Origin: DTU098 sp964498525
GTDB lineage: Bacteria; Bacillota; Desulfotomaculia; Desulfotomaculales; Pelotomaculaceae
Length of the DNA stretch: 64,000 bases
Assembly: GCA_964498525.1 (NCBI GenBank)
Contig: CAZCGU010000001.1
Location: 248,001-312,000, forward strand
Direction of reading: 5' to 3'
Shown in pieces: positions 26,023-34,442 of the stretch. A program made the translations under genes and the position numbers. Numbering within the stretch: position 1 is the first letter of the stretch; each line of letters opens with the position of its first letter. The notes beneath the pieces were generated by a model. The model was not told the DNA's origin, ran no database searches, and saw only the letters and a list, made by a program, of their open reading frames with translations.

Positions 26023-26997
26023 TTGGCAGCCAACCTGACACCTCAGTATTATGAGGCGGAAGAGGCTTTTAAAAAGGCCTCTACGATTGAAGAAAAGATC
26101 GCGGCTCTGGAGGAAATGCTGGCGGTCATTCCCAAACACAAGGGTACGGAAAAAATCCAGGCGGACCTGAAAAGGCGCCTTTCCAAACTCCGGGACGAAG
26201 GGCAGAAGAAAACCAAAGCAGGCCGGGCGGATCCTTTTCACATAGAGAAACAGGGGGCAGGACAGGTGGCCCTGTTCGGGTTCCCAAATACCGGCAAGTC
26301 ATCACTGCTGGCGGCCCTGACCAGGGCCAGGCCCAAAGTAGCCAGTTACCCTTTTACAACCACAGTGCCCCTGGCCGGGATGATGCCTTACCAGGACATA
26401 CTGATTCAGCTGATTGATACCCCGCCGGTGAAAGAAGACATGGTTCCCCCGGGCCTCGCCGGAACCCTGCGCAACTCCGACGCCCTTCTAGCGCTGATTG
26501 ACGCCGGTTCCGACGATTGTCTGGAGCAGCTGCAATTTTGTCTTAGTTACCTGACGGAAAAGAAAATAATCCAGGACGCCGGTAATCCCCTTACCCGGGG
26601 GATCCCGCCGGAACGTATGCTGGTGTTGCTGTCAAGGGCGGATCAGGATCCCAATGGCGAAAGAACCGAAATCCTGAGGGAACTGGGACCCCCCGGAGTT
26701 AAGCTTTTTCCCGTGTCAGCACGAACCGGCGCTGGTTTAGAAGAACTTAAGGAGAGAGTATTTGAACTGCTCGGTGTGCTCCGCATCTACACCAAGGTCC
26801 CCGGCAAGGAACCCGATCTAAAGGCGCCGTTCATCCTCAAAAGGGGAAGCACCGTGGCTGTCCTGGCCGGGGCGATCCACCGCGACCTGCCCCGCCTCAT
26901 GAAGAACGCCAGGATCTGGGGTTCCGCCCGTTTTGAGGGACAGTCGGTAATGAAGGACTATGAACTCCGGGACAGAGACATTGTTGAAATAAGTTAA
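26023..26997 (+). CDS. DRG/Obg-like GTPase with C-terminal TGS domain
   Basis: 324 aa. A helical N-terminal region of about 75 residues is followed by a G domain with Walker A GFPNTGKSS, a switch region with YPFTTTVPLAG and the G3-like LIDTPP. A TGS domain ends the protein (VLAGAIHRDLPRLMKNARIWG, DRDIVEIS). TTG 26023 is preferred since AAGGGGGGTG precedes it by 6 bases; GTG 26014 is inside that site. This matches the DRG-like subgroup of Obg GTPases. It probably acts on ribosomes or RNA, by family analogy. It is monocistronic, with a terminator just downstream. Confidence 0.85.
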   Translation: MAANLTPQYYEAEEAFKKASTIEEKIAALEEMLAVIPKHKGTEKIQADLKRRLSKLRDEGQKKTKAGRADPFHIEKQGAGQVALFGFPNTGKSSLLAALTRARPKVASYPFTTTVPLAGMMPYQDILIQLIDTPPVKEDMVPPGLAGTLRNSDALLALIDAGSDDCLEQLQFCLSYLTEKKIIQDAGNPLTRGIPPERMLVLLSRADQDPNGERTEILRELGPPGVKLFPVSARTGAGLEELKERVFELLGVLRIYTKVPGKEPDLKAPFILKRGSTVAVLAGAIHRDLPRLMKNARIWGSARFEGQSVMKDYELRDRDIVEIS

Positions 26998-27026
26998 AGG
27001 TGTCATCTCTATAATAAATTAACTAT

Positions 27027-27058
27027 AATTCCCACAGAATCTTTTGTGGGAATTTTTT
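27027..27058 (+). terminator. Intrinsic terminator after the TGS GTPase
   Basis: A ten-base stem AATTCCCACA/TGTGGGAATT with an 8-base loop and six T (27053-27058). Confidence 0.85.
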
Positions 27059-27130
27059 ACTTTCATTTTAGTTGAAAATTATGTATGATTATTGCCAGGA
27101 CGGCATAGAAATTTTTAGGAGGTGGTCAAG

Positions 27131-27287
27131 CCCTTTGTTGTCCGAACCCCAGTGGGGTTACCCATTCGAACAGGAGCCTAACCGCAAGGAGGGAAAGTAT
27201 AAAAGCGGCAAATGCTGGTTAGCCTAAGGTCAATGAAGGGGTGGCAAAAACCGCCCCTTGTATAGCATTAAGCAGTAAGTGCTTTTT
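27131..27287 (+). ncRNA. Candidate structured RNA upstream of a glycosyltransferase
   Basis: A 10-bp closing helix (27131-27140 with 27231-27240, two G-U pairs) encloses a perfect hairpin AACCCC-AGT-GGGGTT and the pairing CTAACC/GGTTAG around a CCGC/GCGG stem, giving a multi-helix junction. The 3' strand of the closing helix can instead join an AAGGGG/CCCCTT hairpin just after it, a layout seen in riboswitches. A bulged AGCATTA stem with TTTTT (27264-27287) could terminate. A further inverted repeat, ATTCTGCC/GGCAGAAT, lies at 27299-27351. I match it to no known class. Confidence 0.5.
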
Positions 27288-27404
27288 CAACAAAAAATAT
27301 TCTGCCGGTTCCAAGGCTTTAGGAGCAGGAGTTTAACTTTTCTGGCAGAATCTTCTTCTGATGTACTTTTTGTTTAAGTATTTTTTTGTGTAAAGGGGAT
27401 GGCC

Positions 27405-28643
27405 ATGGAGATTATTTTTTATGGTGTCCAGATATTTTTAACTATATTTACATTCTATTATTTTTTTGTTTCCCTCTTTGGTTTTTTCCGGAGAAAAGAG
27501 GATTACTCCTTACCCCCGGGTTCAAGGTTTGCAGTGGTTGTTGCGGCTCATAACGAATCAAGGGTGATTGGCGAATTAATCAGAAACCTTTACGAACTGA
27601 ACTACCCCAGGGAATTGTACGACATTTATGTTGTCGCCGATAACTGCAGCGACAACACGGCTGATATCTCCAGGAATAAAGGCGCTTATGTCATCGAACG
27701 CTTCAATAAGAAAGAAAAAGGTAAGGGCTACGCCCTGGAGTATGCTTTCAACCATATTTTTGCCATGGATATCCCCTACGATGCGGTTGTGGTTTTTGAT
27801 GCCGACAACCTTGTGTCACCCGACTTTTTGGGAATCATGAACTGTCACCTGAAGAAAGGGGAAAGGATTATTCAGGGTTACCTGGACACGAAAAATGCGG
27901 GGGACACCTGGATTACCAAGTCAATTTATATCGGCTACCTGCTTACCAACCGCTTCTGGCAACTTTCTAAATACAACCTTGGTCTTACCTGCGCTTTGGG
28001 CGGGACGGGCATGTGTATTTCCGTGGATCTGCTCAAGCAGTATGGTTGGGGGATGACTTCACTCACCGAGGATCTGGAATTTCAAACCAAGGCGCTTTTG
28101 AATAACGTCAAGGTAGCCTGGGCCCATGACGCCAGGGTCTACGACGAAAAGCCCCTCAACCTGCTTCAGTCCTGGAACCAGCGCAAGCGCTGGATGCAGG
28201 GTCATACAAACGTAGCCGGCCGTTACATTGGGAGGTTGCTGCGAGAGGGTTTCAGGACCAGAAATTTTGCCATGATTGATGGGGCCCTGTATTTAATCCA
28301 GCCCTTCTTCCTGATGTTCACAGGTCTGGGGCTTTTGGTTAATATCATTTATGTAGGACCGTTTCATATCAGTAAGAGACCGGAATTAACGGTGATCGTC
28401 TTCTTTGCCCAGTTTTTTTACTTTAGCCTGGGGCTTGTCCTGGAAAGGGTTAAACCGAAGGTATATTTATGGCTGGCCTTTTACCCCATTTTCGCCCTTA
28501 CCTGGATTCCAGTGGCCTATGTGGGTTTTGCCCTGAGGAAAAACAAAGAGTGGTGCCACACCTTACATATCCGGGATATCAAGCATGAAAACCTGCCGAA
28601 CCTTTATCTTCCCGCTAAGGCCAACGGCAGGCGGACAAGTTAA
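27405..28643 (+). CDS. Membrane glycosyltransferase, family 2 (processive type)
   Basis: 412 aa. An N-terminal membrane helix precedes the GT2 catalytic domain: VVAAHNESRVIGEL, VVADNCSDNTADI, the DxD-type FDADNLVSP, TEDLEF and the QxxRW motif QRKRWMQGH at about residue 258. Three to four C-terminal helices follow. ATG 27405 is 7 bases from AAAGGGG; ATG 27399 is too close. The QxxRW motif implies repeated sugar addition, so it may polymerise and export a polysaccharide across the membrane. The sugar is unknown. It stands alone behind a structured leader. Confidence 0.87.
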   Translation: MEIIFYGVQIFLTIFTFYYFFVSLFGFFRRKEDYSLPPGSRFAVVVAAHNESRVIGELIRNLYELNYPRELYDIYVVADNCSDNTADISRNKGAYVIERFNKKEKGKGYALEYAFNHIFAMDIPYDAVVVFDADNLVSPDFLGIMNCHLKKGERIIQGYLDTKNAGDTWITKSIYIGYLLTNRFWQLSKYNLGLTCALGGTGMCISVDLLKQYGWGMTSLTEDLEFQTKALLNNVKVAWAHDARVYDEKPLNLLQSWNQRKRWMQGHTNVAGRYIGRLLREGFRTRNFAMIDGALYLIQPFFLMFTGLGLLVNIIYVGPFHISKRPELTVIVFFAQFFYFSLGLVLERVKPKVYLWLAFYPIFALTWIPVAYVGFALRKNKEWCHTLHIRDIKHENLPNLYLPAKANGRRTS

Positions 28644-28693
28644 GCTTTAACCGGCAGGACAAAGCGGCAGGTTTTTTCAGGCAGAACAGGTTG

Positions 28694-28728
28694 GGTCCGG
28701 TCAGAATGAGCGGCCGGACCGGCCTTTT
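28694..28728 (+). terminator. Possible terminator after the glycosyltransferase
   Basis: GGTCCGG (28694-28700) pairs with CCGGACC (28714-28720), and a short T-run follows at 28725-28728. It overlaps the end of the convergent ABC ATPase gene. Confidence 0.4.
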
Positions 28729-29450
28729 GTCTCCACCCCCAGCAAGCTCGCCACAATATCATTGGCGGGCTTTAAAAATATCTCCTGTTGGGAGGAGCTT
28801 TGAATGACTTTCCCCCTGTCCAGAACCGTTACCGAATCGGCCAGGATCGGGATTTCGTGGTAGTCGTGGGTTACCAGGATTGTACTGATCCTCGTTGCCT
28901 GCAGGATATCGCGCAATTCTTCAATCAGATTTTTTTTGGTGGGGTAGTCCAGGGGCGAGAAGGGTTCGTCAAGGAAAAGCACCTCCGGTTCCAGAACAAA
29001 AGCCCTGGCCAGGCTCACCCTCTGGGATTCACCGCCGGAAAGGAACCGGGCCGGGCGGTGGGCCAGGGAGCGGATCCCCAGACGTTCCAGCCATTCCCAG
29101 ATGAGACCGTCGATTTCTTTTTTCCGGTGGCCCCTGATTTGAAGTCCGGAGGCGACGTTTTTATACACGGTTGTATCCAAAAGGAGGGCCTCCTGAAAAA
29201 CCACCGCCATTCTTCTGCGAATGGCCAGGACGTTTTTGGGATTAATCCTTTCCCCGCGAAAAATCAGTTGCCCCGAGGAAGGCCGCTGCAGCAAAGCCAG
29301 AACCTGGAGAAGGGTGCTTTTACCTGCTCCGTTAGGCCCGATCACTGCCCTGACCTCGCCCTTGCGGAGCTGGAAATGTTCAACATCAAGGATTTCTTTT
29401 TTACTTTTCTGAAGCTTTATTTCAGTGGCTTCGACGATGCAGTCATTCAT
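28701..29450 (-). CDS. Tungstate/molybdate-type ABC transporter ATPase
   Basis: 249 aa. Walker A is GPNGAGKST, the Q-loop region VVFQEALLLDTTVYKNVASGL, the signature FLSGGESQRVSLARAF and Walker B EVLFLDEPFSPLD. The short linker and the LLDTTVYKNV region resemble TupC/WtpC ATPases. The ATG follows ACGGAGG by 8 bases. No permease or binding-protein gene is adjacent. The TupA-like protein at 12820 lacks an ATPase beside it, so the two could belong to one transporter whose permease lies outside the window. Sulfate or phosphate-type specificity is less likely. Confidence 0.75.
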   Translation of the reverse strand: MNDCIVEATEIKLQKSKKEILDVEHFQLRKGEVRAVIGPNGAGKSTLLQVLALLQRPSSGQLIFRGERINPKNVLAIRRRMAVVFQEALLLDTTVYKNVASGLQIRGHRKKEIDGLIWEWLERLGIRSLAHRPARFLSGGESQRVSLARAFVLEPEVLFLDEPFSPLDYPTKKNLIEELRDILQATRISTILVTHDYHEIPILADSVTVLDRGKVIQSSSQQEIFLKPANDIVASLLGVETKGRSGRSF

Positions 29451-29782
29451 TTGTTCAGCCTCCGTAAATATCCCTCAGTGCTTTCAAATTCAGTAATAGA
29501 TTATATCACGTCTTCCGTCCGGAAGAAAATATAATAGACCGGGCAACCTGGCGAAAAAAGCTTGCTGGATTTAGCAGGCGATGTGCCCTGGCCGCCCTGT
29601 CCCTAACGGAAGCTGCACCGGTTTTACCGGCGGCACCCGGCAGGTCCGGGGGGACCAAAGGCCGTTAAAAGCCTTCAGGTTCACGTGTTAGGGTAGTAAT
29701 CTCCCGGATCTGTATTTTCTAGTAGTTTGTCCCCTTTGCCTGGGGATTTGTAAAAAAGGACAGGTATTTCGTGTTATTTCCC

Positions 29783-29811
29783 TTGACTGGGTGCGGGGGC
29801 GCTGTTATCAT
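29783..29811 (+). promoter_or_regulatory. Sigma-A promoter of the second liv operon
   Basis: TTGACT (29783-29788), a 17-base spacer and TATCAT (29806-29811). A start near 29818 places the whole T-box leader in the transcript. Confidence 0.7.
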
Positions 29812-30081
29812 AGAATAGGTAAGGATACTATAAAAAACAATGAAGGGGAAAAGTAGGCTGGACACAGCTTTTCCAGGGAGGCAGCGTCGCGACTGAAAGC
29901 GTTGCCACTGTATGACCCGCTGAAGTTCTCCCCCGAGTTGCCGGACTGAAACCTGCAGGGAAAGTAGGCCCGGCCGGAAGCTTCTACCGTTAAAAGGAGG
30001 GGGGTATAAGGATTTATTCCCGTACCCTGCCGGAGAGTGGGTTTCCCAAAGAGAAACCAACCAGGGTGGTAACGCGAAATA

Positions 30082-30113
30082 AACTTTTCGTCCCTAAGGG
30101 CGAAAAGTTTTTT
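30082..30113 (+). terminator. T-box terminator 1
   Basis: AACTTTTCG pairs with CGAAAAGTT, with inner CCC/GGG, followed by a T-run. It is alternative to the first antiterminator. Confidence 0.85.
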
Positions 30114-30200
30114 GTTTGCATCTCCCCCCCGCAGGTAAGGGGATTCCCGTACCCTGTTTCAAGAGGGTTAAATTTTAACCAACCGGGGTGGTACCGCGGA

Positions 30201-30240
30201 AGTCCGCAGCTTTCGTCCCCGCGAAGGCTGCGGACTTTTT
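30201..30240 (+). terminator. T-box terminator 2
   Basis: A perfect 10-bp stem AGTCCGCAGC/GCTGCGGACT ends in TTTTT. It is the last barrier before livK2. Confidence 0.88.
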
Positions 30241-30389
30241 ATGTTTATCCGGGGAGGCGGGAGGTGAAGGTTTTCTTTATTGGCGCAGTACCCAACCAGT
30301 TAACTGACGAACCGAGGCGTCACAATCCAGCCCTGTACCTCTGGACCGGTTGCAACCCGGTAAAAAAGATTTTTAAGGGGGAACCATAC

Positions 30390-31583
30390 TTGAAAAAAAA
30401 TAGATTGAAGCTCTATATTGCTATCCTGACCGCCCTGGCGGTGACTGCGCTGCTGGCGGGAGGCTGCTCGGGAAGCGCGAAAACTGGAAGCAAGGCCGGA
30501 AACGGCCAGGAACCATACAGAATCGGCGCTGTCATTGATATCAGCGGACCGTCCTCCTCCCTGGGAGTACCGGAGCGCAATACACTCCAGATGCTGGAGG
30601 ACAAAGTCAATGCCGCCGGGGGAATTAACGGGCATCCCCTGGAACTGACCGTCCTGGATAACAAAAGTGATGAAACTGAGGCGGTTCTTGCCGTAAAAAA
30701 ATTAATAGACCAGCAAAAGGTTGCGGCAGTAATCGGCTGCAGCTCCAGCGGACCTTCCATGGCCATGCTGGATACTGTTCAGAAGGAGCAGGTACCCATG
30801 GTTTCACTGGCTGCGGCTAGCAGTATCGTTGAACCTGTGGGTGAACGCAAATGGATTTTTAAAACAGCCCAAAGCGACATTGTTACCATTAACAGGCTGA
30901 TCGGCTACTTGCAAGAAAAGGGACTGACCCGGGTGGCGTTTTTACATATGAATAACGCCTACGGTGACGGTGGCAGGAAGGCTTTCACCGAGGCAGCGGG
31001 AAAGGCCGGGATTCAAATTGTAACCGAGGAAAAGTTCGAGGCCACTGACAAGGATATGTCCCCCCAGTTAACCCGGGTTAAGGCCGGCGGGGCCCAGGCG
31101 GTGGTAATCTGGGCCATCCCGCCTTCCGCTTCCATTGTAACTAAGAATTACAGGGATCTTGGTCTCAGCCAGCCCCTCCTGCACAGCCACGGTGTTGGCA
31201 ACCAGAATTTTATTGAACTGGCCCGGGGGGCGGCGGACGGTGTAATCCTGCCCCTGGGCAAGCTGACTGTCAGCACCCAGATCCCCGACAGCGACTCCCA
31301 GAAGAAAGTGCTTGCCGAATACATTGACGAATACAGCAAGAAGTACAATTCGCCGCCAAATTCTTTCGGCGGCTACGCCTGGGATGCCTTTTATCTGGTT
31401 GTGGGAGCCCTGGAAAAGGCCGGACCGGACCGGGCCAAAATCCGTGACGAACTGGAAAATACCCGGGGGTTCACTGGTGTTTCAGGAGTTTTCAACATGT
31501 CGCCAGAGGACCATAACGGTCTCAATGAAGAGTCCATGGTAATGGTCCAGATCCAGGACGGACAGTGGAAGATGTTAGACTGA
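30390..31583 (+). CDS. livK: Branched-chain amino acid ABC transporter, substrate-binding lipoprotein (second system)
   Basis: 397 aa, Peripla_BP_6 family. A TTG start at 30390 lies 8 bases after AAGGGGG and opens a lipoprotein signal ending LLAGGC. The mature protein begins YRIGAVIDISGPSSSLG and contains VAAVIGCSSSGPSMAMLD. It is clearly diverged from the copy at 1759. The reading frame stays open far upstream through the T-box leader, but that is not coding. Valine-type control suggests a valine or general branched-chain ligand. Confidence 0.87.
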   Translation: MKKNRLKLYIAILTALAVTALLAGGCSGSAKTGSKAGNGQEPYRIGAVIDISGPSSSLGVPERNTLQMLEDKVNAAGGINGHPLELTVLDNKSDETEAVLAVKKLIDQQKVAAVIGCSSSGPSMAMLDTVQKEQVPMVSLAAASSIVEPVGERKWIFKTAQSDIVTINRLIGYLQEKGLTRVAFLHMNNAYGDGGRKAFTEAAGKAGIQIVTEEKFEATDKDMSPQLTRVKAGGAQAVVIWAIPPSASIVTKNYRDLGLSQPLLHSHGVGNQNFIELARGAADGVILPLGKLTVSTQIPDSDSQKKVLAEYIDEYSKKYNSPPNSFGGYAWDAFYLVVGALEKAGPDRAKIRDELENTRGFTGVSGVFNMSPEDHNGLNEESMVMVQIQDGQWKMLD

Positions 31584-31601
31584 GCGAAGAAGGTGAATGT
31601 A

Positions 31602-32483
31602 ATGGATTTGACCGGGCAACTCCTCCAGTTATTATTCACGGGGCTAACCCTGGGCGGAATCTACGCCCTGATTGCCCTGGCCCTGGTTACAACATTTAAC
31701 ATTACCGGGGTTCTCAATATGGCCCAGGGCGAGTTTCTGGCCCTGGGGGCATTGCTGGCCGCAAGCCTTTGCGCGGCCGGCACGCCCTTGCCCCTGGCTT
31801 TCGTGATTTCAATTGCGGTGCTGGCCCTGCTGGGCGGACTGCTGGAGCGTTCGGCAATCTACACCGCCCGCCACGCCCCCGGGCTGGTTTTGATTATCAT
31901 CACCATTGGCCTGTCCATTTCCCTGCGGGGTTTGGCCCTTCTGATCTGGGGCACAGAACCTGCCTCACTGCCTGCTTTTTCCGGGGGTGGACCGCTGTTT
32001 GTGGGGGGAGCCTCCCTCAATCCCCAAAGCCTGTGGATTTTGGGGCTGGTTGCCGCATCTGTTGCTGGTTTGTACGCTTTTTTTGAACTGACTTACACCG
32101 GTAAAGTATTCCGGGCCTGCGAAATTAACCGGACAGGAGCAAGGCTGGTGGGAATCAATCCTGCCGCCATGTCCTTCCTGGCTTTTGCCGGAAGCGGCGC
32201 CCTGGGGGCTGCAGCAGGTATCTTCATAGCCCCTGTTACCCTGGCAACCTATGACATGGGCTTTCTTCTAGGTGTAAAGGGTTGCGTTGCTGCTATCATC
32301 GGTGGTTTGAATAGCGTCGGGGGAGCGGTGCTGGGAGGGTTGCTCCTGGGTATCCTGGAAGCTTACGGAGCGGGCCTGGTATCGTCAGGCTTGAAAGACG
32401 CCCTGTCCCTGCTTATTTTGCTGGCGGTGCTGCTATGGAAGCCGGAAGGGCTGATTGGGGCGGTTGCGGGACGTAAGGTGTAG
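31602..32483 (+). CDS. livH: Branched-chain amino acid ABC permease LivH (second system)
   Basis: 293 aa, opening LLFTGLTLGGIYALIALALV, with the C-terminal GGAVLGGLLLGILEAYGAGLVSSG loop. ATG 31602 follows AAGGTG by 6 bases; GTG 31593 sits inside the ribosome site. About eight hydrophobic helices. It lies 18 bases after livK2. Confidence 0.88.
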   Translation: MDLTGQLLQLLFTGLTLGGIYALIALALVTTFNITGVLNMAQGEFLALGALLAASLCAAGTPLPLAFVISIAVLALLGGLLERSAIYTARHAPGLVLIIITIGLSISLRGLALLIWGTEPASLPAFSGGGPLFVGGASLNPQSLWILGLVAASVAGLYAFFELTYTGKVFRACEINRTGARLVGINPAAMSFLAFAGSGALGAAAGIFIAPVTLATYDMGFLLGVKGCVAAIIGGLNSVGGAVLGGLLLGILEAYGAGLVSSGLKDALSLLILLAVLLWKPEGLIGAVAGRKV

Positions 32484-32686
32484 AAAAAATATTGGGGACT
32501 ATCCGGATCCTGCTGGGGGCTTACCCTTCGAGGCCCAGACAGGCAGGCGGTCAGTTTTAGGGGGTGCTTGAAAAGGCCCCCGCCCCCTGGCCGCTACGGC
32601 TTGCCTCCGGAGTTTTACAAGATTTATCCGGCTTGCGGGTGCCGGACACCAGTTTTGAATACAGGAGCTTAAAGGAGCATGGGGAT

Positions 32687-33691
32687 ATGTCCAAGAAAGT
32701 GACGGTTCTGGCAGCCTTAATCTTTTTCCTGGTTCTGCCCACAATGATTAAGAGCAATTATTTGCTGGGAATTCTTATTGTAATCGGTCTTTATACCATT
32801 ATTGTTATAGGTCTGGGTATTCTTATGGGTTATGCCGGCCAGGTATCCTTCGGGCAGGCCGCCTTTTTCGGACTGGGAGGTTATACCGCGGCCATTTTAA
32901 CCACAACCTGCGGTTGGCCCACCCCTGTTGCCCTGCTGGCTGCCATGGCGCTGCCCGGCCTGGTGGCGGCCCTGATCGGCCGGCCCACCCTGAAGTTGAA
33001 AGAGCTGTATCTGGCCCTGGCTACCCTGGCCTTCGGCATCCTGGTCCAGATCCTTTTCACCGAGGGCGGGGAAATTACCGGGGGACCGTCCGGTCTGATG
33101 GGGATACCCTACCTGTCCCTGGGTGGTCTGGTATTTGACCGGGACATCAAATTTTACTACCTTGTCCTGGCCATGGTCCTGCTTGTTTCCCTGGCCGTAA
33201 ACAATCTCATCCAGTCCAGGACCGGCAGGGCACTCAGGGCCATCCGGGAAAGCGAGCATGCCGCGGAAACATCGGGTATTGATACTGCTCTTTTGAAGCT
33301 GCAGGCCTTTGTTTTCAGCGCTGTGCTGGCCGGTCTGGCGGGGGGGTTATATGCCTTTTACGTCACTTTTATCAGCCCCTCCCCCTTTGGCTTCCACACA
33401 TCAGTCCAGTTTGTCCTGATGGCTGTGGCAGGCGGCCTGGGTACATTCTGGGGTCCTTTATTGGGCGCGGGCTTGGTGGTGGCGTTGGGTGAGGTGCTGC
33501 GCTGGGCGGTACCCCTGGTGATACCCGGCGCCGGGGGAGAATATCAAATTATTTTTTTTGGTATAATTCTGGTGCTGGTGATGATCCTATGCCCCGGGGG
33601 ATTGGGGTCGCTCCTGGGTTTACGGGGAAATCAAGTAAGACCGGGCAGACCCGGCGGGAAGGAGGCGGAGGGCAGTGTTGCTGGAGGTTAA
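32687..33691 (+). CDS. livM: Branched-chain amino acid ABC permease LivM (second system)
   Basis: 334 aa. The LivM signature is GYAGQVSFGQAAFFGLGGYT at about residues 48-67. ATG 32687 follows AAAGGAG by 9 bases and gives the family-like start MSKKVTVLAAL. A gap of about 200 bases separates it from livH2, longer than in the first operon, with no clear signal in it. The 3' end overlaps livG2 by 17 bases. Confidence 0.88.
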   Translation: MSKKVTVLAALIFFLVLPTMIKSNYLLGILIVIGLYTIIVIGLGILMGYAGQVSFGQAAFFGLGGYTAAILTTTCGWPTPVALLAAMALPGLVAALIGRPTLKLKELYLALATLAFGILVQILFTEGGEITGGPSGLMGIPYLSLGGLVFDRDIKFYYLVLAMVLLVSLAVNNLIQSRTGRALRAIRESEHAAETSGIDTALLKLQAFVFSAVLAGLAGGLYAFYVTFISPSPFGFHTSVQFVLMAVAGGLGTFWGPLLGAGLVVALGEVLRWAVPLVIPGAGGEYQIIFFGIILVLVMILCPGGLGSLLGLRGNQVRPGRPGGKEAEGSVAGG

Positions 33692-34442
33692 AGGCTTGAC
33701 CAAACACTTCGGTGGAATTGCGGCCGTAAAAGAAGCTTGCTTTCAGATCAAGGAGTCCGAAATATTTGCCCTTATAGGTCCCAACGGAGCAGGTAAAACT
33801 ACTGTTTTCAACCTGATTACCGGCATGTTGAAACCTGATTCCGGCTCGGTGGTTTTCGGAGGAAAAAACTTAACTGGTTTAAAGCCCCACCGGATTGCTG
33901 CGGCAGGTCTGACCAGGACTTTTCAAAACCTTCAGCTCTTCGGCGGGATGACGGTGCTGGAAAATGTTATGGCAGGCGCCCACCTAAAGGGCCGGGCCGG
34001 GTTTTTAAAATCTCTGACTACCTGGCCGGGCACAGCCCGGGAGGAGAAAAAAATCCGGCAGGAAGCCCTGGTCCTAATGCAAGAAGTGGGGCTAACTGGT
34101 CTGGAGGACCTGCCCGCAGCCGCCCTTCCCTTTGGCCGCCAGCGTCTTCTGGAAATTGCCCGGGCACTGGCTTCAGAACCCCGGCTGGTCCTGCTGGATG
34201 AACCCGCCGCTGGACTGAACAGCGCCGAAACAAAGGAGCTGGCCAGTTACCTGAAGCGGTTGCGGGAACAGGGCAAAACGTTATTGTTGGTGGAACATGA
34301 CATGGAAACGGTGATGGAAGTGGCCGACCGGATCCTGGTTTTAAATTTTGGTGAAGTTATCGCCCTGGGGGAGCCGGCGGAGATCCAGGCGAACCCGGAA
34401 GTTATTAAAGCCTACCTGGGGGAGGTTGAACAAGTTGCTTGA
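33675..34442 (+). CDS. livG: Branched-chain amino acid ABC ATPase LivG (second system)
   Basis: 255 aa. Walker A is GPNGAGKTT, Walker B is LVLLDEPAAGLN and the signature region is LPFGRQRLLEIARALA, the LivG form. GTG 33675 follows GGAGGCGGAGGG. It overlaps livM2 by 17 bases and livF2 by 8, so the three are translationally linked. Confidence 0.88.
   Translation: MLLEVKGLTKHFGGIAAVKEACFQIKESEIFALIGPNGAGKTTVFNLITGMLKPDSGSVVFGGKNLTGLKPHRIAAAGLTRTFQNLQLFGGMTVLENVMAGAHLKGRAGFLKSLTTWPGTAREEKKIRQEALVLMQEVGLTGLEDLPAAALPFGRQRLLEIARALASEPRLVLLDEPAAGLNSAETKELASYLKRLREQGKTLLLVEHDMETVMEVADRILVLNFGEVIALGEPAEIQANPEVIKAYLGEVEQVA

Larger units (their letters stand above)
29841..30241 (+). promoter_or_regulatory. 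T-box leader (valine GTT specifier) with duplicated antiterminator module
   Basis: Stem I begins near GGGGAAAAGTAGG (the AGTA bulge) and has a distal GACTGAAAGCG loop. The 3' side reads TGAA-GTT-CTCCCCCGAG, which aligns with the ilvE T-box here and puts GTT (Val) in the specifier at 29925-29927. A first T-box, AGGGTGGTAACGCG (30063-30076), has a terminator. About 120 bases later a second, GGGGTGGTACCGCGG (30185-30199), has its own terminator. Both carry TGGT, which pairs with tRNA ending ACCA. The second module lacks its own stem I. Uncharged tRNA-Val should allow transcription of the liv genes. Confidence 0.9.

Noticed and set aside
27174..27193. Short resemblance to the 3' end of 16S rRNA (CTAACCGCAAGGAGG)
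   Set aside because: The match stops after about 15 bases and neither side continues as rRNA; it is part of the local structured RNA.
30066..30389. Open frame extending livK2 upstream by 108 codons
   Set aside because: It crosses the T-box and both terminators; the lipoprotein signal begins at TTG 30390 behind a good ribosome site.
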